Source: Deltaproteobacteria bacterium (GTDB taxonomy: Bacteria; Bdellovibrionota_C; UBA2361; J135). Taken from it: a stretch of 64,000 bases of DNA. The translations under genes were made by a program, and so were the position numbers. The notes beneath the pieces were generated by a model. That model was not told where the DNA came from, did not search any database, and worked only from the letters and a program-made list of their open reading frames with translations. The first letter of the stretch is position 1. Each line of letters begins with the position of its first letter. Location of the stretch: the NCBI GenBank assembly GCA_020635175.1, contig JACKAH010000003.1, forward strand, positions 1 to 64,000, written 5' to 3'. This document shows positions 44,129 to 54,000 of the stretch, one piece after another.

Positions 44129-44551
44129 ATGAAAGAGGTAACAGGACAGATTAAGTTGCAGATTGAAGCTGGTAAAGCTAACCCTGCACCACCTGTTGGT
44201 CCAGCACTTGGGCAACACGGTGTAAACATTATGGACTTTTGTAAGGCTTTTAATGCAGCTACACAAAAGAACCCAGGCGAGATCATTCCTGTAGTAATTA
44301 CTGTCTACAAAGATAGATCTTTTACATTTGAAACAAAGACTCCACCTGCATCTTTCTTGATTAAGAAGGCTGCTAAGGTTCAAAAGGGTTCAGGCGTTCC
44401 AAATAGAGATAAGGTAGGCAGACTTACTCAAGCTCAGATCAAAGAGATTGCAGAGAAAAAGATGTCAGATTTGAATGCAAACGATATCGACGCTGCTTGT
44501 AAGATTATTGCTGGTACTGCACGCAGCATGGGAATTGATGTAGTTAATTAA
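44129..44551 (+). CDS. rplK: Ribosomal protein uL11
   Basis: A 140-residue L11 that binds the GTPase-associated region of 23S rRNA. The N-terminal 'LQIEAGKANPAPPVGPALGQ' and 'HGVNIMDFCKAFNA' and the C-terminal 'AARSMGIDV'-like ending ('GTARSMGIDVVN') are classic. It is followed by rplA after 16 nt in the standard L11 operon. Confidence 0.98.
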   Translation: MKEVTGQIKLQIEAGKANPAPPVGPALGQHGVNIMDFCKAFNAATQKNPGEIIPVVITVYKDRSFTFETKTPPASFLIKKAAKVQKGSGVPNRDKVGRLTQAQIKEIAEKKMSDLNANDIDAACKIIAGTARSMGIDVVN

Positions 44552-44567
44552 TATAGACGGTTTAGAG

Positions 44568-45263
44568 ATGGCTATTAGTAAGCGTACTAAAACAGAAAGA
44601 AGCAAAGTTGACGGTGAGAAATTTTATCCGCTTGAAGAAGCTTGCCAGCTTGCAGCTGATACAGCCTCAGCTAAGTTCGATGAGACAATTGAAATAGCAT
44701 TGTGTCTTGGCGTTGACCCACGAAAATCTGATCAGAATATTCGTGGAGCAGTAGAGCTTCCACACGGTCTTGGTAAAAAGACAGTTGTTGCAGTCTTTGC
44801 TAAGGGCGAGAAGATCAAAGAAGCACAGGATGCTGGCGCTGATATCGTTGGTGCTGAAGATTTAGTCGAAAAAGTTCAGGGTGGATTTTTAGATTTTGAT
44901 AGCGTAGTCGCAACTCCTGACATGATGGCTCAAGTTGGTAAACTTGGTAAGCAATTAGGACCACGTGGTTTAATGCCATCACCAAAAATTGGAACTGTTA
45001 CTTTTGATGTCGGAGAAGCTGTAAAAGCAATTAAAGCAGGACGTGCAGAGTATCGTGTAGAGAAAGCAGGTATCGTTCACGCTTCAATCGGTAAAGCTTC
45101 ATTCGGTGGCGAAAAGTTGAGAGAAAACGCAGAGGAATTTGTTCGTGCAATTTGTCGTGCAAAACCTTCTACTAGCAAGGGGATTTATCTTAAGAGTGGC
45201 TCCCTTTCTTCAACAATGGGTCCAGGAATAGCTCTTGATGTTATTCCAATGAGAAATATTTAG
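44568..45263 (+). CDS. rplA: Ribosomal protein uL1
   Basis: A 231-residue L1 of the 50S stalk. 'ETIEIALCLGVDPRKSDQNI', 'VRGAVELPHG'-type loop ('IRGAVELPHGLGKKTVV') and 'GPRGLMPSPKIGTV' are diagnostic. In many bacteria L1 represses its own operon by binding the mRNA leader; no leader structure was identified here with confidence. Confidence 0.98.
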   Translation: MAISKRTKTERSKVDGEKFYPLEEACQLAADTASAKFDETIEIALCLGVDPRKSDQNIRGAVELPHGLGKKTVVAVFAKGEKIKEAQDAGADIVGAEDLVEKVQGGFLDFDSVVATPDMMAQVGKLGKQLGPRGLMPSPKIGTVTFDVGEAVKAIKAGRAEYRVEKAGIVHASIGKASFGGEKLRENAEEFVRAICRAKPSTSKGIYLKSGSLSSTMGPGIALDVIPMRNI

Positions 45264-45280
45264 TATAGGTAAGTGTTAAG

Positions 45281-45826
45281 ATGAATAAGGCAGCAAAACA
45301 GGACGAGATCGAACTATTAAAGCAGCGACTTTCTACTGCTCAGATTGCAGTATTTGCTGACTTCAATGGTTTAACAGTTGAGCAGATTACAAATCTTAGA
45401 GCTAAGCTTCGCGAAGCTGGTGCATCTGCAAAAGTTGTTAAGAACACTTTAACAAGAATAGCCGCCGCTGATGTTTTTAAAGAGAACGAAGCTGCGGATC
45501 TTGAAAAATTAATTGGTCTTTTAGAAGGACCAAACATGTTGACCTTTTCAGCTGAGGACGTAGTAGGTCCTGCTAAGGTCCTAACTAAGTTTGCTAAGGA
45601 AAACGAAAAACTTGAGATCAAGGGTGGATGGTGTGATGGAAAGTTTATCGACTCAAAAGATGTCGATGCTCTTTCTAAAATGCCAAGCAAAGAGGAGACC
45701 TTGGCAAAACTTCTCGCGCTGCTCAATACGCCAGCTACAAAAGTTGTACAACTTTTACAGGCACCAGCTTCACAGTTGGTTCGCACACTTGCTGCGTATA
45801 GAGACAAACTAGAGAAGGGGTCTTAG
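45281..45826 (+). CDS. rplJ: Ribosomal protein uL10
   Basis: A 181-residue L10, the base of the ribosomal stalk that carries L7/L12 dimers. 'AQIAVFADFNGLTVEQITNL', 'LREAGASAKVVKNTLTRIA' and the C-terminal L12-binding helix 'LVRTLAAYRDKLE' are visible. The 17-nt gap to rplA leaves no room for a separate L10 leader. Confidence 0.97.
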   Translation: MNKAAKQDEIELLKQRLSTAQIAVFADFNGLTVEQITNLRAKLREAGASAKVVKNTLTRIAAADVFKENEAADLEKLIGLLEGPNMLTFSAEDVVGPAKVLTKFAKENEKLEIKGGWCDGKFIDSKDVDALSKMPSKEETLAKLLALLNTPATKVVQLLQAPASQLVRTLAAYRDKLEKGS

Positions 45827-45885
45827 AGCAGAGCTAGAGAGTTAACTTTTAAATTTTTGTATTTTTAAATAGATAGGAGTGAAAA

Positions 45886-46269
45886 ATGAGTGATGTAACC
45901 GGAGAGCAGGTGAAGGATTTCATCAAAAACATGTCTCTCATGGAAGCAGCCCAGCTAGTTAAAGAGCTTGAAGATGAGCTTGGAGTAACTGCTGCTGCAC
46001 CTGTGGCTATGGTTGGTGCTGTAGCTGCTGGCGGTGGTGCTGAAGCTGAAGAGGCTCAAACTGACTTCACAGTTTCATTGGATGAGCCAGGCGCTGAGAG
46101 AGTTAAGGTCATTAAAGTGGTTCGTGAAATCACTGGACTTGGACTCAAAGAGGCGAAAGAGCTTGTTGATTCAACACCAAAAGCACTTAAAGAAGGTGTT
46201 GAGAAAGCTGAAGCTGAAGAAATCAAGAAGAAACTTGAAGAAGTTGGCGCAAAAGCCAGCATTAAGTAA
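45886..46269 (+). CDS. rplL: Ribosomal protein bL12
   Basis: A 127-residue L7/L12 with an N-terminal dimerisation domain ('MSLMEAAQLVKELEDELGV'), an Ala/Gly-rich hinge ('AAAPVAMVGAVAAGGGAEAE') and the factor-binding C-terminal domain ('KVIKVVREITGLGLKEAKEL'). It recruits elongation factors to the ribosome. A strong stem-loop follows within 7 nt of the stop. Confidence 0.98.
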   Translation: MSDVTGEQVKDFIKNMSLMEAAQLVKELEDELGVTAAAPVAMVGAVAAGGGAEAEEAQTDFTVSLDEPGAERVKVIKVVREITGLGLKEAKELVDSTPKALKEGVEKAEAEEIKKKLEEVGAKASIK

Positions 46270-46275
46270 TCTTGC

Positions 46276-46318
46276 GGCGACCCAATCTAGAACTATGTTT
46301 TAGGGTGTTTGGGTCGCC
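46276..46318 (+). promoter_or_regulatory. rplL-rpoB intercistronic stem-loop
   Basis: A perfect 10-bp stem GGCGACCCAA (46276-46285) / TTGGGTCGCC (46309-46318) without a T-run. Position and lack of Us resemble the attenuator/RNase III-type element between rplL and rpoB in enterobacteria. A second imperfect hairpin (46476-46515, CAGGAA...TTCCTG) lies nearer rpoB. Confidence 0.5.
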
Positions 46319-46342
46319 ACAAAATGAACTTCTGCGCTTTTG

Positions 46343-46371
46343 TTGACAAATAAGAGCTGCAGATATAAATA
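46343..46371 (+). promoter_or_regulatory. Internal promoter for rpoBC
   Basis: Consensus TTGACA (46343-46348), a 17-nt spacer and TAAATA (46366-46371), or TATAAA two bases earlier with a 15-nt spacer. It would give rpoBC a supply of transcripts independent of the ribosomal protein genes, with a leader of about 220 nt. Confidence 0.5.
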
Positions 46372-46598
46372 ATCAAGATTATTAGCTTTAGTTTCCGGCA
46401 GATTTTTTTAGTGGAGTCAACCTCTTTGGGCCAAAGACCCCAAGGTAAACAGTCAGACAATTTATTTTGTTAGCACAGGAAGTGTAAGCGTAGATTTATG
46501 CTTTCACATTTCCTGTTGACGTGTTTGCTGCACTCTTTAACCAAAGAAACTCCAATGCCACAGGTGGTGTTAACCTTAACCCGGATTAGACAATTATT

Positions 46599-49500
46599 AT
46601 GACTTCTCAAATTAAAACGAGCCTACGTTTCAGACGCAATTACGGTAGCATTGGTGAAATTGCGGAGATCCCAAATTTAATCGAGATTCAAAAAAAATCA
46701 TACGAGAAGTTTTTACAGAGTAAAGTAGATCCAGACAAGAGAGAAGAGATCGGTCTACAAAAAGTTTTCAAGTCAGTTTTTCCAATTAGTGATTACAACG
46801 GAAACGCATCACTTGAGTTCGTATCTTATTCACTTGGAACTCCAAAGTATGACGTAGAAGAGTGCCGTGATCGTGGCATGACTTGGGCTGCGCCATTACG
46901 TGTAACGATTCAACTTGTTCTTTGGGAAACAAACTCAGACACCGGACAAAAAAGTTTAAGCGCTCTTAAAGAAGACACAGTTTACTTCGGTGAAGTACCG
47001 CTGATGACTGATAAAGGTACCTTTATGGTTAATGGTACCGAGCGTGTGGTTGTAAGCCAATTACACCGTTCTCCAGGTGTATTTTTCGATCATGATAAAG
47101 GTAAGAGTCACCCATCTGGTAAGTTGCTCTACTCAGCACGTGTAATTCCATACCGTGGTTCATGGTTGGATTTTGAGTTTGATATTAAAGATCTTCTCTT
47201 TGTTCGAATCGACAGACGTAGAAAGTTGCACGCAACTGTGCTTCTACGTGCTTTGGGTATGAGCGGCGATGAGATTCTAAATGAGTACTACAAATCTGAC
47301 ACTTTAACTTTTGATAAAGGTGGAGTTGTCACGAAAGATTTTATCCCTTCTCAGTTAGAAGGAGAGAAAGCATTCAAGTTAATCAAGTCTAAAGACGGCA
47401 AACCGATCGTTAAGAAAGGTGGTAAGTATAACCGTGCTGTTATTCGAAGATTAAACGAAGCCAATATTAAGAACATTGAAATCGATCCTGATTCTGTTGA
47501 GGGAATGATCGTTGCTGATACTGTGATTGAGGCAATCGAGGAAGTTATAAACCCAGTTACAGAAGATGTTATCGCAGAAGATGGTGAAGTTATTGTTGGT
47601 TGGGAACAGATCATTCAACAAGTTGGTATGGCTTTAGCTGAACTTAATGAAGAACAGCAAGCTGACATCTGTGCGAAGTTTAAAATTATCACGAATGCAG
47701 GTGATGAAATCACACTTGATAAGATCAATGCGAAAGGCAACGTTGTTACTCAAGGTAACCTTTCAATGTTGCTTGAGCGTGGATTACGCAAGATTCGCAT
47801 CCTTTACTTAGAGGATAACCACATCGGTGATACTCTCTGGAAGACTTTTGTTGCTGATAAAATGTCTCCTGAGGCCGATGACCTCTTTTCAAGAATTGTA
47901 AATGTACCGGCGACTAACAGTTTAATTGAGATCTACAGAAGACTCCGCCCTGGAGATCCTCCAAGACCAGAAACTGCAGCAGCAGCGTTTAAAAATCTAT
48001 TTTTCAATGAAGAGCGATATGACCTCTCTTCTGTTGGTAGACTAAAGCTAAACCACAAACTTTATATCTCTCAAGGTAAAGAGGCTCCTCCAGTTGAGCA
48101 GGGAACTCTTACTGAGCAAGATATTAAAGAAACTTGTCGTTACATTTTAGAACTTAAGAGCTCTAACGATCCACTACGATTCTCAATCGATGATATCGAT
48201 CACCTCGGTAACAGACGTGTTCGTGCGGTTGGTGAGTTAATTGAGAACCAATTTAGAATTGGTCTGGTTAGACTAGAGCGCGCAGTTAAAGAGCGTATGG
48301 GTATGCAGGATATTGATACCCTAGTGCCTCAGGATTTGATTAACTACAAATCTGTAGCTGCAGTTGTTAAAGAGTTCTACGGCTCCTCACAGCTTTCTCA
48401 GTTTATGGATCAAACAAATCCACTATCTGAGGTAACTCATAAACGAAGACTTTCAGCGCTTGGGCCTGGAGGTTTGACGCGTGATAGAGCAGGCTTTGAA
48501 GTACGTGACGTTCATCCAACGCACTACGGTCGAATTTGTCCAATTGAAACTCCAGAAGGACCAAACATTGGACTGATCTCTTCTTTAGCTACTCATGCAA
48601 GAATTAATGATTTTGGTTTCATTGAGACTCCATACAGAATCGTTGATAACAGTCACAGAGTAACAGAAGATATTATTTATCTTTCTGCCCTTGAGGAAGA
48701 GCGTGAAGTAATCGCTCAGGCTCAGGTGCCTATGGATAAGAAAGGAAACTTCTTAGAAGCATCTGTTCCATCTAGAAGAAATTCTGAGTACGTCATGGCG
48801 AGCCCTGATGAAGTTACTCGTATGGACGTAAGCCCGAAACAGCTTGTTTCAGTGGCTGCTTCATTAATTCCATTCCTTGAAAACGACGACGCAAACCGTG
48901 CCTTGATGGGTTCGAACATGCAACGTCAGGCCGTACCATGTCTTAAGACAATGGCTCCACTTGTAGGAACTGGAATTGAGACAAACGTTGCTAGAGACTC
49001 TGGCGCTACTGTTGTTGCTCACCGTGCTGGTAAGATCGTTTCAGTTGATGCGGATAGGATTGTAATCAAAGCAAATGAAACAACTGATGATCCACTTGAT
49101 ACAGGTGTAGATATCTACAACTTAGTTAAGTACCGTCGAACAAACCAAAACACATGTATTAACCAGAAGCCAATCGTATCTCCTGGTGAACGTGTTGAAG
49201 CAAACGAAGTAATTGCTGATGGTCCATCAACAGATATGGCGGAGCTTGCTCTTGGTCAAAACGTACTGGTCGCATTCATGCCATGGGGTGGATATAACTT
49301 TGAGGACTCTATTTTAATCAACGAAAGATTGGTTAAAGAAGACATCTTTTCTTCTATCCATATCGAAGAGTTCGAGTGTATCGCTCGTGACACTAAGCTT
49401 GGTAAAGAGGAGATTACTAGAGATATTCCAAACGTTGGTGAAGACGCTCTAAGAAATCTTGATGAATCAGGTATCATTAGAGTTGGAGCTGAAGTTGAGC

Positions 49501-51062
49501 CAGGCGATATCTTGGTTGGAAAAATTACTCCTAAGAGCGAAACACAGTTAAGCCCTGAAGAAAAACTACTCCGTGCTATCTTTGGTGAGAAAGCCGGTGA
49601 AGTTAGAGACACAAGCTTGAGATTACCTCCAGGTGTTGAGGGGACTATTATCTCTGCTCAAGTTTTCTCTCGTAAGGGAACTGAGAAAGATGAAAGAACT
49701 CTTGCTCTAGAAAAAGCTGAAATTGAAAAGATTGAACAGGATCAACGCGACGAGATGAACATCTTGCGCGATACTGCACTCAAAGAGATCAAGGAGCATT
49801 TAGTAGGTAAAGCAACAACAGCTAAGCTTATTGATGATAAGCGTAACGAGTTGATTGCTAAGGACTCAAAACTTACTACTGAGATGTTAGATCAAGTTCC
49901 ATTTGAATACCTAAGAGATATTCAGATCGGGAACGAGAAGATCCAAGAAAAGGTAAATGAGATTGTAGTTAGAACTGGTCAGCTTATTAATAATAAGCGT
50001 GCAGCTCTTAAAGAGAAGATCGAGCGTTTGAAAGAGGGTGATGAACTTTCACCTGGTGTAATTAAGATGGTTAAAGTCTTTATTGCAATTAAGCGTAAGA
50101 TCCAAGTTGGTGACAAGATGGCGGGTCGTCACGGTAACAAAGGTGTGCTTTCACGTGTAGTACCGGAAGAAGACATGCCTTACCTTGAAGACGGAACACC
50201 AGTTGATATCGTTCTTAACCCACTTGGTGTGCCTTCTCGAATGAACGTAGGACAGGTCAAAGAGGTACATCTTGGCTGGGGAGCTTACGTTGCAGGTCGA
50301 ACAATGCGCAACTACCTAGAGAAGGTCATGGATCCTCTAACAGGTACTGCATTGCCTGAATGCACAGCTGAGCAACGCAAAGAAGTTGCAGGCGAGTTGA
50401 GAGAGTTCTTGAAGAAAGCTTACGGTAACGAAAAGTTCGTACAGTTTATCTCTGCACTTGATGATGAGGATACATTTAAGTTCGCTCGTAAGAACATGAA
50501 TGGACTTCATACTGCTTGTCCGGTGTTTGATAGTGCAACTGAAGATGACATTCTTAATCTTTTAGAGTTGGTTGGTGTTGATAAAGACGCTCAATCTCAA
50601 CTCTATGATGGAAGATCAGGCGAGCCATTCTCAGAGAAGGTGACAGTTGGTGTGATGTACATGCTCAAACTGGATCACTTGGTGGATGATAAGATTCACG
50701 CGCGCTCAATTGGGCCATACTCTCTTGTTACTCAGCAACCGCTCGGTGGTAAAGCACAGTTTGGTGGTCAGAGACTTGGAGAGATGGAGGTCTGGGCCCT
50801 TGAAGCATACGGTGCCGCTTATACATTGCAAGAGTTCCTAACTGTTAAGTCAGACGACGTACAGGGTAGAACTCGTATGTACGAAGCGATCGTTAAGGGC
50901 GAGCACGTACTTGAACCAGGATTACCTGAGTCATTTAACGTTATGATGAAAGAGCTTATGGCCCTTGGTCTAGATGTTGAGCTCCTAGAAGAGCGAGATG
51001 AGAATGACGATGATGATATCTCAGATGGTGAGATTATCTCTGACTTGAATCCATTAGCATAA
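46599..51062 (+). CDS. rpoB: RNA polymerase beta subunit
   Basis: The 1487-residue beta subunit forms part of the RNA polymerase active centre. The rifampicin-pocket stretch 'GSSQLSQFMDQTNPLSEVTH' and 'KRRLSALGPGGLTRDRAGFE' is wild type. 'MPWGGYNFEDSILINERLV' and 'GDKMAGRHGNKGVLSRVVPE' are further signatures. It is about 145 residues longer than the E. coli subunit; additional sequence lies around residues 270-380 and in a charged helical region near 1020-1150, corresponding to lineage-specific insertions. rpoC follows after 36 nt. Confidence 0.98.
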   Translation: MTSQIKTSLRFRRNYGSIGEIAEIPNLIEIQKKSYEKFLQSKVDPDKREEIGLQKVFKSVFPISDYNGNASLEFVSYSLGTPKYDVEECRDRGMTWAAPLRVTIQLVLWETNSDTGQKSLSALKEDTVYFGEVPLMTDKGTFMVNGTERVVVSQLHRSPGVFFDHDKGKSHPSGKLLYSARVIPYRGSWLDFEFDIKDLLFVRIDRRRKLHATVLLRALGMSGDEILNEYYKSDTLTFDKGGVVTKDFIPSQLEGEKAFKLIKSKDGKPIVKKGGKYNRAVIRRLNEANIKNIEIDPDSVEGMIVADTVIEAIEEVINPVTEDVIAEDGEVIVGWEQIIQQVGMALAELNEEQQADICAKFKIITNAGDEITLDKINAKGNVVTQGNLSMLLERGLRKIRILYLEDNHIGDTLWKTFVADKMSPEADDLFSRIVNVPATNSLIEIYRRLRPGDPPRPETAAAAFKNLFFNEERYDLSSVGRLKLNHKLYISQGKEAPPVEQGTLTEQDIKETCRYILELKSSNDPLRFSIDDIDHLGNRRVRAVGELIENQFRIGLVRLERAVKERMGMQDIDTLVPQDLINYKSVAAVVKEFYGSSQLSQFMDQTNPLSEVTHKRRLSALGPGGLTRDRAGFEVRDVHPTHYGRICPIETPEGPNIGLISSLATHARINDFGFIETPYRIVDNSHRVTEDIIYLSALEEEREVIAQAQVPMDKKGNFLEASVPSRRNSEYVMASPDEVTRMDVSPKQLVSVAASLIPFLENDDANRALMGSNMQRQAVPCLKTMAPLVGTGIETNVARDSGATVVAHRAGKIVSVDADRIVIKANETTDDPLDTGVDIYNLVKYRRTNQNTCINQKPIVSPGERVEANEVIADGPSTDMAELALGQNVLVAFMPWGGYNFEDSILINERLVKEDIFSSIHIEEFECIARDTKLGKEEITRDIPNVGEDALRNLDESGIIRVGAEVEPGDILVGKITPKSETQLSPEEKLLRAIFGEKAGEVRDTSLRLPPGVEGTIISAQVFSRKGTEKDERTLALEKAEIEKIEQDQRDEMNILRDTALKEIKEHLVGKATTAKLIDDKRNELIAKDSKLTTEMLDQVPFEYLRDIQIGNEKIQEKVNEIVVRTGQLINNKRAALKEKIERLKEGDELSPGVIKMVKVFIAIKRKIQVGDKMAGRHGNKGVLSRVVPEEDMPYLEDGTPVDIVLNPLGVPSRMNVGQVKEVHLGWGAYVAGRTMRNYLEKVMDPLTGTALPECTAEQRKEVAGELREFLKKAYGNEKFVQFISALDDEDTFKFARKNMNGLHTACPVFDSATEDDILNLLELVGVDKDAQSQLYDGRSGEPFSEKVTVGVMYMLKLDHLVDDKIHARSIGPYSLVTQQPLGGKAQFGGQRLGEMEVWALEAYGAAYTLQEFLTVKSDDVQGRTRMYEAIVKGEHVLEPGLPESFNVMMKELMALGLDVELLEERDENDDDDISDGEIISDLNPLA

Positions 51063-51098
51063 ACGTTTTGCAGTCTTTTATAAGAGGAAGGAAATAAT

Positions 51099-54000
51099 AT
51101 GGACGATTTGTTCAGCCTATTTGAGAAACCTAAGAACCCACTTAAGTTCAATGCATTACAGGTTTCAATAGCTAGTCCTGAAAAGATTCGCAGTTGGTCG
51201 TTTGGTGAAGTACTTAAGCCAGAGACTATCAATTATCGTACGTTTAAAACTGAGCGTGATGGACTCTTCTGTGCCAAGATCTTTGGTCCAACCAAAGATT
51301 ACGAGTGTAATTGCGGTAAATATAAAAGAATGCGTCACCGTGGCGTAGTTTGTGAGAAATGTGGGGTTGAAGTAATTCAATCAAAAGTACGTCGTGAGCG
51401 TATGGGACACATTGAGCTTGCTTGTCCAGTGGCGCACATCTGGTTTCTAAAAAGTTTGCCAAGCCGTATCGGTACAATTTTAGATATTTCACTTAGAGAT
51501 CTTGAGAAAGTTCTCTATTTCGAAAACTACATCGTAACTGATCCTGGTGATACTGAGATGGAGGAAGGAGATCTTCTAACAGAAAAAGAGTATCGCGAGG
51601 CTCGCACAGAGTGGGGCAGCAAATTTGAAGCTGGCATGGGAGCTGAAACTATTCGTGTTATGCTTGAGCGTCTTGAGTTACCTAAACTTCATGATGTTCT
51701 CTTGGCTGAACTGCGTGACGCAACCTCAGAAGCTAAGAAAAAGAAACTGATTAAGCGCTTGAAAGTTATTAAGTCTTTCCTTGCTAGCGATAACAGGCCT
51801 GAATGGATGGTTTTAACTGTTGTTCCAGTTATTCCACCTGACTTGAGACCTCTTGTTCCACTTGATGGTGGAAGATTTGCTACAAGCGATCTGAACGATC
51901 TTTATCGTCGTGTTATTAACAGAAATAACCGTCTTAAGAGATTAATGGAGTTAGGCTCTCCTGATATCATTATCAGAAACGAGAAACGTATGCTGCAAGA
52001 AGCAGTGGATGCGCTTTTTGATAATGGTCGTAGAGGCAGAACTATTACAGGTCCAAACAAGCGACCACTGAAATCTTTGAGCGACATGCTTAAAGGTAAA
52101 GGTGGACGTTTCCGTCAAAACCTACTTGGTAAGCGTGTTGACTACTCTGGACGTTCCGTAATTGTAGTTGGTCCTGAACTTAGATTGCACCAATGTGGTC
52201 TTCCTAAGAAGATGGCGCTCGAGCTCTTTAAGCCATTTATCTACAACAAACTTGAAGAGCGTGGTTATGTAACTACGATTAAGAGTGCGAAGAAGATGGT
52301 TGAAAAGGGTAAGCCAGTTGTTTGGGATATCCTTGATGAAGTTATTAAAGAGCACCCAGTTCTTCTAAACCGTGCACCAACTCTGCACAGACTTGGTATT
52401 CAAGGATTTGAACCAGTACTTGTTGAAGGTAAAGCAATCCAGTTGCACCCACTTGTTTGTACTGCGTTTAACGCGGACTTTGACGGTGACCAGATGGCGG
52501 TTCACGTACCACTTTCTGTAGAAGCACAAGTTGAGTCTCGTGTTTTGATGATGTCTACCAATAACGTGCTTGGGCCTGCGCATGGTAAGCCCATTATTGT
52601 GCCATCTCAGGATATCGTACTTGGACTTTACTATATGACCCGTGAAAGACCTTTTGCTAAAGGTCATGACAAAATCTTTTCTTCACCAGAAGAGGTAAGA
52701 TTTGCATGGGATGTAGGTGAAGTTGCGCTGCAAGCACAAATTAAGTGTCGTATCGGAGATGAGATACACGAAACAACAGTTGGTCGTATCTTATTGTATG
52801 AAGCACTACCAAAAAGCTTGCCATTCAGTCGCTTCAATAAGCTTATGAGGAAAAAGCAGATCTCTGCTTTGATCGACGAGGCTTTCCGTGTGGCTGGTAA
52901 CAAAGCAACTGTTATCTTAGCTGACCGCTTAAAAGATATCGGATACAAGTTTGCTACATTAGCTGGAGTTTCGATTGGAATGAAAGATATGGTCATTCCA
53001 GAAACTAAGCAGCAGATCCTTGAAAAGGCAGAAGCAAAAGCTCAAGAGATCGATTCTCAATACCAAGAAGGTTTGATTACTTCTGGTGAGCGCTATAACA
53101 AAGTGATCGATATCTGGTCTGACGTAGCTGACCAAATTGCAGATGACATGATGAATGGACTCTCTTCTGAAGAGTTTACAAATCAGGAAACTGGTGAAGT
53201 TAAGCGTGGACCATCATTTAACTCAGTTTATATGATGGCTGATTCAGGTGCGAGGGGTTCAAACCAGCAGATTCGTCAGTTAGCTGGAATGCGAGGTTTG
53301 ATGGCTAAGCCGGATGGTTCAATTATTGAACAGCCGATTAAAGCTAACTTCCGTGAAGGACTAACAGTACTTCAATACTTCGTATCTACTCACGGTGCTC
53401 GTAAAGGTCTAGCAGATACAGCTCTTAAGACAGCAAACTCTGGTTACCTAACTCGACGTTTAGTTGACGTATCTCAGGATGTAATTGTTACTGAGATTGA
53501 TTGTGGTACTGCAGATGGTATCGAAGTCACAGCTATGACAGAGGGTGGTGAAGAGATTGAATCATTAGCGAACCGTATCCTTGGTCGTGTTGCGTTAGAA
53601 GATATTCGTGACCCAATTACCAATGATGTTTTGGTTGAGCGTAATCGTGAGATTGATGAAGAGATTTGCGAAGTCATAACAGAAGCTGGCCTAGACAGAG
53701 TAACAATTCGTTCCGCTCTAACATGTGACGCGGAAAGAGGAGTTTGTTCTCTTTGTTACGGTCGTGATTTAGCTCGTGGTCACATGGTTAACGTTGGTGA
53801 AGCAGTTGGTGTAATTGCTGCACAGTCAATCGGTGAGCCTGGTACACAGCTTACAATGAGAACTTTCCACATCGGGGGTGCTGCGAGTGGTCGTGCTGAA
53901 CAAACATCACTTGAAGCTCGTTTCGCTGGTGTTGTTAAGTACGAAAATGCTCGTGTTGTAAGCCGACGTGACGGGTCAGACGTTGTGATGAGTCGTAAAG

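Noticed and set aside
51902..52667. Minus-strand ORFs inside rpoC and rpoB
   Set aside because: Antisense shadows of highly conserved coding sequence.
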